In this document: one piece after another, positions 6,205 to 14,278 of the stretch
Layout: each line of letters begins with the position of its first letter
Numbering within the stretch: the first letter of the stretch is position 1
From: Candidatus Bathyarchaeota archaeon
GTDB taxonomy: Archaea > Thermoproteota > Bathyarchaeia > RBG-16-48-13 > GCA-020355125
Assembly: GCA_026014905.1 (NCBI GenBank)
Contig: JAOZHK010000218.1
Coordinates: 1-27,595 of the forward strand
Length of the DNA stretch: 27,595 bases
Direction of reading: 5' to 3'
Program-made: the position numbers and the translations under genes
Notes under the pieces: model-generated
Seen by the model: only the letters and a program-made list of their open reading frames with translations
Databases searched by the model: none
What the model was told of the DNA's origin: nothing

Positions 6205-7329
6205 CTAGAAACAATTCCAATGATTTGACAATTCTTTAATTAATTGTTTAATTAAAACTTGGGTTTCATCAGCTAATGTATTTTCCTTTAGTTTAGGAGG
6301 AATTGGGAAGGGCTCGTGAACAGCGTATTCAATGTTAGTTAATCCTGCTATCAGAGCCATCCAACAGAAAGGTAGCACATCCAGATTGTAGCCAGAAGCA
6401 ATGAGATCTAGGACTTTTCCATTACAAAAAGTGTTTGCATACAATCGGATTTTCGATCCGAGGCGATGAAAGTCAGCTACCGTTAATCCAAGAGATGTTA
6501 AGTTATCTTTGAAGTGAGGATCTGAACCACCGTTACGAATAATCATTTGAGGGCGAAATTCCCATAGAATCGGTTCAATTATGTTATCAAAGATGGCTTG
6601 ATAAGTTGCATAACGGGCTAAGATCGGTAGTGGAATATTGATTGTGTAGCCTTTCCCTAAACCTGTTCCGACCTGATTGATGAATCCTGTTCCAGGATAT
6701 AGTGTCTCTGGATCTTGGTGAAAATCAATGAATAGTACATGAGATTCATCGGTAAAATATTCCATTGTCCCATTTCCTGCATGAGCATCGGTATCTATGA
6801 TAGCTATTCGTGTGAGATCATACTTGTTTAACATATAATGGGCCGCGAATGCAACGTCATTATAAAGACAGAAACCCTCGCCATATTCAGGTTTCGCGTG
6901 GTGCATTCCTCCCCCTATGGAGATGGCATGTTTCATGTTTTTTTGGAGTAGTAGATCGATTCCTTCCTTTGCTTGTCCTACGATCGTGCGTGCAGCATAC
7001 TCGAGATTCCCGGAGTTTTGTCGTGGTTGATTATCAAGACTTTGATACTTGGTAAACTGTGTTTTCCAGTCATTTGGGACTCTGCCGCGGTAGGCTTCGC
7101 GATAGTACTTGGACGTAAATGTTATGTAATCGGGTGTGCTGATTAAAAGCAGATCATCATCCGTGGCAGGTTGGGCTTTGATAAGTTGTAATGGTGCAGT
7201 TTTTGGCCAATTTGCTTGCAGAAATGGTAGGAAACGTGTGTATCGGTCGCCTTGTAAAGGATGTCCTTGCCCAAAATCATAGTCTTGTACTGCATTGCTG
7301 AAGAGAATGCATGATGAATTTGTTGTCAA
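6205..7329 (-). CDS. Histone deacetylase / acetylpolyamine amidohydrolase superfamily protein
   Basis: A 374-residue Zn-dependent deacetylase of the HDAC/AcuC/acetylpolyamine-amidohydrolase superfamily; cytoplasmic. Core signatures are present in order: tandem His in GGGMHHAKP (H143-H144), GFCLYNDVA, the metal site IIDTDAHAGNGT with D181 and H183, DFHQDPETLYPGTG, and NGGSDPHFKD with D270. A GY pair near residue 317 (LIASGYNLDV) matches the catalytic Tyr region. The active site therefore looks complete. Substrates could be acetyl-lysine, acetylpolyamines or other N-acyl amines. It lies 34 nt downstream of the MtmB-like gene on the same strand, so the two may be co-transcribed. A link through amine metabolism is possible but only inferred. 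Confidence 0.85.
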   Translation of the reverse strand: MTTNSSCILFSNAVQDYDFGQGHPLQGDRYTRFLPFLQANWPKTAPLQLIKAQPATDDDLLLISTPDYITFTSKYYREAYRGRVPNDWKTQFTKYQSLDNQPRQNSGNLEYAARTIVGQAKEGIDLLLQKNMKHAISIGGGMHHAKPEYGEGFCLYNDVAFAAHYMLNKYDLTRIAIIDTDAHAGNGTMEYFTDESHVLFIDFHQDPETLYPGTGFINQVGTGLGKGYTINIPLPILARYATYQAIFDNIIEPILWEFRPQMIIRNGGSDPHFKDNLTSLGLTVADFHRLGSKIRLYANTFCNGKVLDLIASGYNLDVLPFCWMALIAGLTNIEYAVHEPFPIPPKLKENTLADETQVLIKQLIKELSNHWNCF

Positions 7330-7363
7330 GAGGCATCAATTTGATTCTGATTATCCGCGCACG

Positions 7364-8800
7364 TTATGCGTATCGTTCATGGAAGTGTAAGCCTAGGTCT
7401 TCGAATTTCATTTTCATGCGTTCATAGAACGTTTGAAATCGTGGTTTTACGACTTCGGTGTCAAGGTCATACATTTGTTGGAAGGTGTATCCGGAGGGAT
7501 ATCCTGTTTCTAATGTTTCTTCGTATTTTGGAAGAAGATAGTCTACGATCTCTTTAGCGTTCTGGAGGCTTATTCCTGCGCTGGCTTTGATGATTTCGCC
7601 CATCCATTTGGATTCGAGTGGACTGCAGTGGTCTGTGGGGCATACGAATTGGCGGGCACCAGCAGTTTTCGCAGATGACCCACTCGCGATGCTTGCGATA
7701 TCACCCGCGGCATTTTCGTAATAAAATTGGGCGGTTCCAGCCCCGGCTACGGGATGATCACAGGCTTGTTCTCTAACAGGCAGTCGCGTATTGCGAACAA
7801 TCGCTTGACAACTGAGACAGCCCACATATATGCAGGATCGTGCAGCCCGGCTCTTAATACGGTTATGTGTTTTTGCTAGACTCGCACTTACTCCATATTT
7901 ACGGATATGCTCATTGTCAGCTCCACTGAAAAACAAGCCGAGCAACGCGCCGGCGACCATGATGATAGGTGCGGTAGCGGGTCCCCCAGAGAATCCCCCG
8001 ATAAATGCGTGACCCGCACTGCTCCGAATACAGGTCCTGTAAGCAATCGCAAATGCAGTGCGATTCGCAAAATTCCAATCAATTTTTAACTCCTCGAACA
8101 GGTTACCGCCCATAGGATCTGTTGGACGCAACCCGTGTTCAGGATCAGCTAAAGCAATAGTCGCTTGAGCGGTTGGTGCGTTTTGGCGAAGTAATAATCC
8201 TGGGCGTCCTACCTCTGAGATAGCACGACGCATCATCTCTACTTCTTTTCGATATTGATATACTTCTGAAGGGTGGTTGGCTCGAACGGGGAATTGAGTT
8301 TCGATTGGAGGTGGTGGACCGACAACTAAACCGCCCCATATACCGTCTGCTGAGGGTTCACGGGCACTTAACTTGTAGATCTTGTACGCAATCTTAGGAG
8401 AGCTATAGATTGCAGTTTGTGGAGCTCCATAGACGATGGATTCAAGGGAGGAGCCTGGTTTTCTTTGCTGAATCTCGACTGCGTCCTTGTCAGTTCCGTA
8501 ACCGGTTTGTTTGCCCGTTGCGGCTTTGAGAAATTCTTTGATCTCCTCCTCTGTGAATCGCACATTACGCTTCGTGTCTCGTGAATAGACCCCCAGCTCA
8601 ATGGCAGCTTTCAGTCCAGCTTCAAATATATCGTCAGCTAGTTGTTGGTCCATCGGGACGCTGGCGGAAGTGTCATACGTGAAGTTATACTCCTTAGCCA
8701 GAGTATTGACCGTGTGCCATATCTTCATGTTAAACTCTCGCTCTTCCATTCGAGGACTTGTCATACATCGTTCAATCGTTTCCCAAAACGTTACAACCAT
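7364..8800 (-). CDS. Monomethylamine methyltransferase (MtmB) homologue lacking pyrrolysine
   Basis: A 478-residue homologue of MtmB, the TIM-barrel enzyme that in Methanosarcina moves a methyl group from monomethylamine to the corrinoid protein MtmC. The match, judged from memory of MtmB, runs end to end: the N-terminal MKIWHTVNTLAKEY and DDIFEAGLKAAIELGVYS, the GRPG turn (198-201), FEELKIDW, FIGGFSGG, and the C-terminal WMGEIIKASAGISL through KFEDLGL. In MtmB a UAG-encoded pyrrolysine sits 13 residues after GRPG; here that place is about T214, in APTAQATIA. The frame has no internal stop, so the protein is made without pyrrolysine. The ATG at 8800 has AAGGTGA 6 nt upstream and fits the MtmB N-terminus. 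No corrinoid protein or MtbA is in the window. A methylated-amine substrate is plausible but unproven. Confidence 0.85.
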   Translation of the reverse strand: MVVTFWETIERCMTSPRMEEREFNMKIWHTVNTLAKEYNFTYDTSASVPMDQQLADDIFEAGLKAAIELGVYSRDTKRNVRFTEEEIKEFLKAATGKQTGYGTDKDAVEIQQRKPGSSLESIVYGAPQTAIYSSPKIAYKIYKLSAREPSADGIWGGLVVGPPPPIETQFPVRANHPSEVYQYRKEVEMMRRAISEVGRPGLLLRQNAPTAQATIALADPEHGLRPTDPMGGNLFEELKIDWNFANRTAFAIAYRTCIRSSAGHAFIGGFSGGPATAPIIMVAGALLGLFFSGADNEHIRKYGVSASLAKTHNRIKSRAARSCIYVGCLSCQAIVRNTRLPVREQACDHPVAGAGTAQFYYENAAGDIASIASGSSAKTAGARQFVCPTDHCSPLESKWMGEIIKASAGISLQNAKEIVDYLLPKYEETLETGYPSGYTFQQMYDLDTEVVKPRFQTFYERMKMKFEDLGLHFHERYA

Positions 8801-8908
8801 TCACTGTCACCTTGACGCATCCTTGCTGTATATCTACTAAGCTTCATGGGTATTAGAGTATTACTCACTTCCAGAGATTGCAGTAAAAAGGGACAATATG
8901 GTAGTAGA

Positions 8909-10099
8909 CTATGGGATAAAGATGTCAAATGCAAGCATGATTCCTGCATTGACAATCAAAGTCACAATTGTCGCTGGAAATAATCGATGATACATCTCCA
9001 ATAAATGTGCTTTGAAATAATCTGCGGTGACAGCAAAACAGAGATGGAGAGGTGAAATTAGATGCCCTAGATATACACTGGAAAAAACTAGGCCAGCGGT
9101 TGCGGGATTAAAGGCAAAATGACTTAGAACAGCCATCGTCAGAGTGGTTGATGGTGTGGATTCTCCTATAACAAAGCCGATAAGGAAGGGGAAGCCAACC
9201 AGCAAGAGTGGGGGCCAAATCGCTTGGTTTTGAATTAAAGCAGCGATAATTGTTACCGCTCCTGAATATTCAAAATAATTTCGATATAACATCAAAGCTA
9301 GCGCAAGACCTGCAATAGAAACCCAATCCTTTATGCGGCGTGATGAAGAGGTGATAGTTTTGGGTCGTGTTAATAGAATGATTATTGAACCCAATGTTGT
9401 TGCCAGATACACTTTAGTTTGAAAGAAAACGATAAGGAATACAACCGTTAGTATGGGCCAAAATGCGCGTAGAAAGTCTTTCAGATAAGCTCTCTGTATG
9501 TGAATAGTTCTGGATTCATTTATCCCGTGAAGCGCTAGAGGAAACCCGATGAGAAGTCCAACAAGAAAAACTGGAAGTTGATAGAGTATAAGATCTCCAA
9601 GTGAGATCTGACTTAATGTAGCAGCGATAACGAGAGCAGTTTCTAAGGGATAGATTAAATGAGGGATGTGACGAAACCACATATTAAAAAAAATTTTCCG
9701 TTCTGTTTTAAGGACTAGTTTCTGTCCTTCCGAATCAACCAAAGGGGCTGAAAAGAGCGCGCCTCCGGAGACAGGTAAAATGCCAAAAAGGATAGGCATC
9801 AAGATCATTAGTAGGGATGAAGATACCATTTTTCGAAGCGAAGTAACTAGATCGTCTGAACTCCTAGAGCTAGCATATAAGTAATTTAAAATAGATATCG
9901 ATAGAAGGTTTAGTGCAAGCTCAATGGTTTGGAGAGAACTAATCGTTTGAACAAAGGTGTTAAAGAGCAGTGAAGGAGACATGAAAAAAATCCCAAGTAC
10001 AACCGCTCCTGTGACCAATGAGAATGCAAGGTTCACCTTAACAAGCACTAAAAGAAAAACTACTAAGAAAGAGATGACGATGCCGAGATAAGATAACAT
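8909..10099 (-). CDS. DUF401-family integral membrane protein (possible transporter)
   Basis: 396 residues, almost entirely hydrophobic, with about 9-11 predicted membrane segments beginning at residue 3. The DUF401 signature is clear around residues 108-165: the GILPVSGGALFSAPLVD loop, then KIFFNMWFRHIPHLIYPLETALVIAA. A second conserved loop, FVIGESTPSTTLTMAVL, lies near residue 310. DUF401 proteins resemble permeases of the ion-transporter/TRAP-like class, but no substrate is established. It is encoded just upstream of the MtmB homologue on the same strand with a gap of about 108 nt, so uptake of that enzyme's substrate is a possible role (inference). The ATG at 10099 gives a complete first TM segment. 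Confidence 0.8.
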   Translation of the reverse strand: MLSYLGIVISFLVVFLLVLVKVNLAFSLVTGAVVLGIFFMSPSLLFNTFVQTISSLQTIELALNLLSISILNYLYASSRSSDDLVTSLRKMVSSSLLMILMPILFGILPVSGGALFSAPLVDSEGQKLVLKTERKIFFNMWFRHIPHLIYPLETALVIAATLSQISLGDLILYQLPVFLVGLLIGFPLALHGINESRTIHIQRAYLKDFLRAFWPILTVVFLIVFFQTKVYLATTLGSIIILLTRPKTITSSSRRIKDWVSIAGLALALMLYRNYFEYSGAVTIIAALIQNQAIWPPLLLVGFPFLIGFVIGESTPSTTLTMAVLSHFAFNPATAGLVFSSVYLGHLISPLHLCFAVTADYFKAHLLEMYHRLFPATIVTLIVNAGIMLAFDIFIP

Positions 10100-10260
10100 C
10101 TTCCTTTCACTTTAGCGTACCATAGCAACTGACAAAGAACAGTATATAATTTTAACTTCTTTTTCATGGACAGCCAGGTTTCAAACGACCAGTTAGCTAC
10201 TTGCAAGGATGTACGAAGTAGTCTAATATAAGAATTCCATTTTACTTTCTGGATCGTCCT

Positions 10261-10716
10261 ATGAATCAAAAATCCCGTCCATCAGTTGTAAGCGTGATAT
10301 CAGTACTTGAAGGAGTGGTCAGTTTTTTCCTTCTCTTTGGAGGATTTGCTTTTCTAGCGGTCAGTAGTTTCCTCACAGCGGGAGGATGGACGCAGATACC
10401 CGAAGAAGACTTACTATCAGCGCTAGAACAGATGCCCTGGGCAGCATCCTTTATTGGGTTGCCTGTTTTCGCGATTACGTCAGCATTATTGCTTGTGATT
10501 GGTATCACGTTTATAGTTCTAGCTGGTCTTGGATTTATCATGACATGGGGGTTGTGGAATGGTAAGAACTGGGCTCGAGTTATCACCATAATTTTATCAG
10601 GAATTAGTGTTGTATTCAGTTTGTTCAGCTTACCTGGAAGCCTTTTGAGTATTATTATCAATCTTACAATACTCTACTACTTGATGCAGCCATATATCAA
10701 AGAGTATTACAAGTAA
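10261..10716 (+). CDS. Small integral membrane protein
   Basis: 151 residues with about four predicted TM segments: roughly 10-35, 62-78, 80-98 and 108-140. A short loop with GLWNGKNWAR precedes the last segments; this G-L-W-x-G-K-x-W-A motif is common in poorly characterised small membrane proteins of archaea and bacteria. The family is not named with confidence. It is divergent from the DUF401 gene across 161 bp that must hold both promoters. No catalytic residues are evident. Confidence 0.65.
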   Translation: MNQKSRPSVVSVISVLEGVVSFFLLFGGFAFLAVSSFLTAGGWTQIPEEDLLSALEQMPWAASFIGLPVFAITSALLLVIGITFIVLAGLGFIMTWGLWNGKNWARVITIILSGISVVFSLFSLPGSLLSIIINLTILYYLMQPYIKEYYK

Positions 10717-10752
10717 CTGAACTCGTTGCGATCATATTCTCACACGCGTCCT

Positions 10753-11652
10753 TTACATCACTGGGTTGCCTGTTAGAAGAATATTGAAAGTGAACGCTTG
10801 GATATTCTGTATGTCATTGGATACTGAGAGACTGATCTGGATTGGTGCGATTGCGCCAGGTGATATTAGGTTGTCTGAAGGGAGATCCCAATTCATTGAG
10901 ATGTGTCCCGAAGCTGTAGAGGGGTTCCAGTTAGCAGTCTCAAAGTGTAAAGTCATATTTACATTTCCATTGTTCATGACGTAAATAACCTGAGTAAGGT
11001 CTTGACCTGGGAATATTGTTCCCCAGTCTAACGTTTCTAAGATTCGAGTACCCTCCGTATCCTGATAGACAACAAGATCGACACTTGCTACAACCCCAGA
11101 GGAGTTTGTCACTTGCTGAGTGGACAATAATCCAAAGCTATATGGTAAAAATAACATGAGGGGAATAATAACTAGAAAAAACAGAAGAAATTTACTAGCA
11201 TACTTTGGTTGGAAATGGGATACACTTAATGGTTCAGTGAGTGGAGGGTCAATTCGTTCTAGTGGCGAGGAATGATTATCTGTTGTAGCATCACATAGAT
11301 AGTCTCTAAGAGCCCTACGAACGATCGCGAGTTCATCATTGAGTTCTGTAACTTTGCTATTAAACTCCTGAAAGAGAGAAACCTGAGATGCTTCCAGAGC
11401 ATGAAGTTGAATGATTTTATTATACTGATCATACTCTCTATCGATACTGTTTTGATCATGGCATAATCGTGATGCAATTGTTTCGCTGGTTGTTTTTGAA
11501 ATCTCACCACATCTAACACCCAGGGCGAGTCGTTTGTGTGCATAGTCAATGATTTCTTTCGCGATCTCCTTTTGCGCTCTGAGAACTCGAAGATTCTCCT
11601 TCGCCCGCAGTGCGAATTCATGACTTACAGATCTTTTCCTGATACTTACCAA
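10753..11652 (-). CDS. Membrane-anchored surface protein with coiled coil and beta-sandwich domain
   Basis: 299 residues. Residues 1-120 are charged and helical, with Glu/Lys/Arg/Gln-rich heptad-like stretches that suggest a cytoplasmic coiled coil. A single TM segment follows at about 152-175 (FLLFFLVIIPLMLFLPYSFG). The C-terminal 110 residues form a beta-rich domain with DWGTIFPG, YVMNNGNVNMTL, NWNPSTA and NILLTGNP. This pattern, W-G-x-x-x-P-G then N-x-G-N then W-x-P, recurs in archaeal secreted proteins and is probably an Ig-like sandwich outside the cell. The likely start is TTG at 11652, without a convincing Shine-Dalgarno. Role unknown; a surface or envelope structural function is the best guess. 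Confidence 0.65.
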   Translation of the reverse strand: MVSIRKRSVSHEFALRAKENLRVLRAQKEIAKEIIDYAHKRLALGVRCGEISKTTSETIASRLCHDQNSIDREYDQYNKIIQLHALEASQVSLFQEFNSKVTELNDELAIVRRALRDYLCDATTDNHSSPLERIDPPLTEPLSVSHFQPKYASKFLLFFLVIIPLMLFLPYSFGLLSTQQVTNSSGVVASVDLVVYQDTEGTRILETLDWGTIFPGQDLTQVIYVMNNGNVNMTLHFETANWNPSTASGHISMNWDLPSDNLISPGAIAPIQISLSVSNDIQNIQAFTFNILLTGNPVM

Positions 11653-11881
11653 TTACGGAAGTGACTCCATTTCAGCTAGCTATCCGTTAGATAACTAGAG
11701 GTTCTTTATATGACAATTATGAATAACCCACTCGAAGCGATGATCACGAAGATAAGAATGTATTTAAAATAATGATGAGGCGTATATCTTCACTACGCGC
11801 GCGTTCATCAAGCTAGTTTGTCATTAGTCCTATTGTTCATCATCTAAATCTTTAATTACGTTTAACATCGCCACAATATCG

Positions 11882-12646
11882 ATGAAGTTATCATTCACGA
11901 TAGATCCTTCACGTGTTATATCGATCGTACAACGAGCAGGAGCGGCTATTATGAACACCTACGAACATACATTCACGGTAGAGTACAAATCTGATGAAAC
12001 GCCTATCACAGAAGCTGATTGCATAGCGAATCGGATTATTACAGCAGAATTAAGTAATCAGTTTCCCAGTATCCCTATTCTATCGGAGGAAAATCAACTT
12101 GTTCCCTATGATGAACGAAAGAATTGGGAGACTTTTTGGCTTGTTGATCCGCTTGATGGAACAAAGGAATTTGTGGATAAAAACGACGAATTCACCATAA
12201 ATATTGCTCTGATTCATCAGCAAAGCCCTATTTTTGGGGTTGTATACGCTCCCGCGAAAGATCTCTTATACTATACAGAAAAGGATGGAGCATTTCGTTT
12301 AGGTCCAGAATCCACAATTTTATCGCTTCCCATCAAGCAGCCTAAACATAAGTCTGAAATTGTTATGGTGAGTCGCTCTCACCTCACTCCCGCGACAACT
12401 ACCTACTTGCACACGCTTCAAGGCAACTTTGACCTAATGGTCTTGGGTAGCTCGTTAAAACTCTGCTTCGTTGCAGAGGGGACTGCTGACATCTACCCAC
12501 GATGTGGTCCTACAATGGAATGGGATATAGCAGCTGCACATGCTATAGTTAATAAGGTCGGGAAGCATGTCTATCAACTTCACACCTGTAATGACCTGGT
12601 TTACAATAAACGCGATCTCCATAACCCCTGGTTTGTTGTGAAATAG
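11882..12646 (+). CDS. cysQ: 3'(2'),5'-bisphosphate nucleotidase-like phosphatase (CysQ/IMPase family)
   Basis: 254 residues of the inositol-monophosphatase superfamily, closest in pattern to CysQ, which removes the 3'-phosphate of PAP/PAPS and so relieves sulfate-assimilation by-products; cytoplasmic and Mg-dependent. Motifs: E69-E70 in ILSEEN, the DPLDGTKEF metal site with D89, D92 and T94, and EWDIAAAH with D215. The K-E-F after DGT is typical of CysQ-type enzymes. Length is normal. The start at 11882 lies about 30 nt after an AT-rich TATA-like TTTAATTA, consistent with a short leader. Activity on inositol phosphates or fructose bisphosphate, seen in some archaeal relatives, is not excluded. 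Confidence 0.8.
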   Translation: MKLSFTIDPSRVISIVQRAGAAIMNTYEHTFTVEYKSDETPITEADCIANRIITAELSNQFPSIPILSEENQLVPYDERKNWETFWLVDPLDGTKEFVDKNDEFTINIALIHQQSPIFGVVYAPAKDLLYYTEKDGAFRLGPESTILSLPIKQPKHKSEIVMVSRSHLTPATTTYLHTLQGNFDLMVLGSSLKLCFVAEGTADIYPRCGPTMEWDIAAAHAIVNKVGKHVYQLHTCNDLVYNKRDLHNPWFVVK

Positions 12647-12803
12647 CATTCTAGATACGCATATACTCTGCTATAACCAGGTAGCCAAGACCAGTGAGCG
12701 CGCGTGTGAAAACAAGTTTAAGAACGAATTGAATTGCCGTTAGTAACTTGTCGAAGTGAAATCAGAACTTCACAAATTATGATTATTCAACTACCCCGTT
12801 TTA

Positions 12804-13121
12804 TTAGGGGATTCCAACCTGCACCTTTTCAATATCAAGCGAGATACGATCGCCCACTTTGATGTCAAGTTTCTCGTATTCATCTAAACCAAGTTTAATG
12901 ATCGTGGAAAATCCCCCTATCATCTGTCTAGATAGAACATTACCAAAATTCCGAAACATATCATCCATTGAACGGAATTGAGCTGATGGAAAAGCTGACG
13001 GTTGATTAAGGGATTGTTCTCCGGGTTTTTTCAAGGATAATAATACATAAGGCGATCCCTCAGGAGCTGCACTGATCTCAGTAACGATGTATTCTTTCTG
13101 AAAGCTCATAGCTTCATTCAT
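12804..13121 (-). CDS. Conserved-looking small protein of unknown function
   Basis: 105 residues, soluble. The N-terminal half has a beta strand (EYIVTEISAAPEGSPYVLLSLKK), the middle has an amphipathic, Met/Phe-rich helix (RSMDDMFRNFGNVL), and the C-terminus reads KVGDRISLDIEKVQ, like a small beta-barrel ending. No Cys, catalytic pattern or membrane segment. The family is not recognised. The start could be the Met at 13121 or Met5 at 13109 (MSFQKEYIV), which begins the ordered part. It is convergent with the CysQ gene. Confidence 0.6.
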   Translation of the reverse strand: MNEAMSFQKEYIVTEISAAPEGSPYVLLSLKKPGEQSLNQPSAFPSAQFRSMDDMFRNFGNVLSRQMIGGFSTIIKLGLDEYEKLDIKVGDRISLDIEKVQVGIP

Positions 13122-13278
13122 CCAGCAGCTGCTAATTATATTTTGTTCTTACAACGGATTGAGATTTTGTTTATCGATGACTAACTGTTTTTGTTGTATG
13201 CCGCGTTGGCTAAGCTTTATCTTGAGATCCAGATCTGGGAATTTTCCTAAGTTTATTATATAGGAAGATCGCAGCGTC

Positions 13279-13326
13279 ACAGAAAACGCATCCAGTGTAG
13301 TCTATATCATGAGACGTGTTTTCTGT
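13279..13326. other. Inverted repeat downstream of the thioredoxin gene
   Basis: ACAGAAAACGC (13279-13289) pairs with GTGTTTTCTGT (13316-13326) over 11 positions with one G-U. The 26-nt loop holds a second small GTCT/AGAC pairing. It starts 23 nt past the thioredoxin stop on that strand, so it may be a 3'-UTR fold or small RNA. It lacks a clear T-run for termination. Confidence 0.4.
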
Positions 13327-13349
13327 CTCAGTCACCGAGATTGACATCC

Positions 13350-13685
13350 TTAAAGGAGATTGAGTAGTTTTGTTTCAATGGCATCTTTAGAAACAACACC
13401 TATTGTTTTATCAACGAGTTTTCCATCTTTGAAGTAGAGAAGTGTGGGAATACTCATGATGCCGTATTTTATTGCTGTGTCACGGTTTTCGTCGACGTTG
13501 AGTTTTCCGACCGTTATGCCTTGCATGTCCTTTGCAAGAGCATCAATGGCGGGAGCTAACATTCGGCAGGGATGACACCATTCAGCCCAGAAATCCACAA
13601 GAACCACGGGATGATCTGTAACGAAACGGTCAAATGTTGCATCGGTAATATGAACAGGACTGGCGTCATTACTATTTGAACTCAT
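13350..13685 (-). CDS. Thioredoxin, active site WCHPC
   Basis: 111-residue single-domain thioredoxin, a cytoplasmic dithiol-disulfide reductant. It shows VVLVDFWAEWCHPCRMLAP with C37-x-x-C40, the buried-Lys/Asp region, and the cis-proline motif GIMSIPTLLYF. The central pair is His-Pro, not the standard Gly-Pro; His at this place raises redox potential in DsbA-type and engineered proteins (established), so it may be a weaker reductant (inference). The start is set at 13685 (MSSNSND), because the frame extends upstream with non-thioredoxin sequence overlapping the divergent HTH gene. A TATA-like TTTATAT lies about 30 nt before this ATG. Confidence 0.88.
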   Translation of the reverse strand: MSSNSNDASPVHITDATFDRFVTDHPVVLVDFWAEWCHPCRMLAPAIDALAKDMQGITVGKLNVDENRDTAIKYGIMSIPTLLYFKDGKLVDKTIGVVSKDAIETKLLNLL

Positions 13686-13710
13686 AGTGATCGAAAGTTT
13701 AGTATGTAAA

Positions 13711-13733
13711 GGGCAGATATAAAGATATTTAAA
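13711..13733. promoter_or_regulatory. Shared divergent TATA region for thioredoxin and the HTH regulator
   Basis: The sequence AGATATAAAGATATTTAAAGG lies between the two genes. TATTTAAA is about 25-30 nt before the ATG at 13756, and the reverse-strand TTTATATCT is about 30 nt before the ATG at 13685. Both fit archaeal TATA spacing for near-leaderless transcripts, so one regulator could control both genes. Confidence 0.5.
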
Positions 13734-13755
13734 GGTGTTCAACAATTTTAAACAT

Positions 13756-14172
13756 ATGTCACTAAAAGACATGCAATCCCTCATCAATATGCCCAACATC
13801 ACAGCCGATGCATTGCTACGATGCGCTCTCGGTATACGAGTTACAGAGATTGAAACATATTGTATGCTCCTCAATGAAACACCTCTTACTGTGCAAGAAG
13901 TCGCTCAACGGATTGGGAAAAGTCGATCAAATGTTCAACGCCTGTTACAGAATCTTGTCGAAAAGGGGATCGCTATTCGTCAAGAAGAATTAATGGGGCT
14001 TGGAGGCTACAAATATTATTATTCTGCCGTCTCACCCGAAAAAATGAAAGAAGCAATATCCGGAAGGCTTGAAGAATGGTATCAACGCATGCTCCAAGAA
14101 CTGGAGGATTTACCTTACAAAATTAACGAATTACGAATGAAATGCATGAATAATCCCGTTTCTCGCAGCTAA
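13756..14172 (+). CDS. Winged-helix transcriptional regulator (TrmB/MarR-like)
   Basis: 138 residues from MSLKDMQ. The HTH reads TVQEVAQRIGKSRSNVQRLLQNLVEKGI, with a wing containing GGYKYYYSA, followed by an amphipathic helix (KMKEAISGRLEEWYQRMLQELEDL) that probably dimerises. This matches archaeal TrmB/MarR-like single-domain regulators. It is divergent from thioredoxin with about 70 nt between starts, so autoregulation and control of thioredoxin are plausible. The longer frame starts at 13735, but the ATG at 13756 fits the TATA spacing better. No ligand or Fe-S site is visible; Cys residues are few and scattered. Confidence 0.75.
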   Translation: MSLKDMQSLINMPNITADALLRCALGIRVTEIETYCMLLNETPLTVQEVAQRIGKSRSNVQRLLQNLVEKGIAIRQEELMGLGGYKYYYSAVSPEKMKEAISGRLEEWYQRMLQELEDLPYKINELRMKCMNNPVSRS

Positions 14173-14217
14173 TGTGACTACGTAAACCTTTTCTGAATTT
14201 CGCACCATCTTATGAAT

Positions 14218-14233
14218 AACGCTAGTGAGCGTT
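14218..14233. other. Short perfect hairpin
   Basis: AACGCT-AGTG-AGCGTT, a 6-bp stem with a four-base loop, 46 nt past the HTH stop and 46 nt before the amidohydrolase start, next to an ACACGCACGCG tract. It could act in termination or mRNA stability. Confidence 0.35.
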
Positions 14234-14278
14234 TACACGCACGCGGTAAATTAACATATCAAATTGAGAGGACAAAAA

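Noticed and set aside
7830..8601. Several 60-77 codon ORFs over the MtmB homologue
   Set aside because: Shadow frames of a well-supported gene.
7364..8800. UAG read-through as pyrrolysine in the MtmB homologue
   Set aside because: The frame has no internal TAG; the aligned position is a Thr codon.
13686..13874. 63-residue N-terminal extension of thioredoxin
   Set aside because: Antisense to the HTH gene and unlike thioredoxin; a TATA element precedes the internal Met at 13685.
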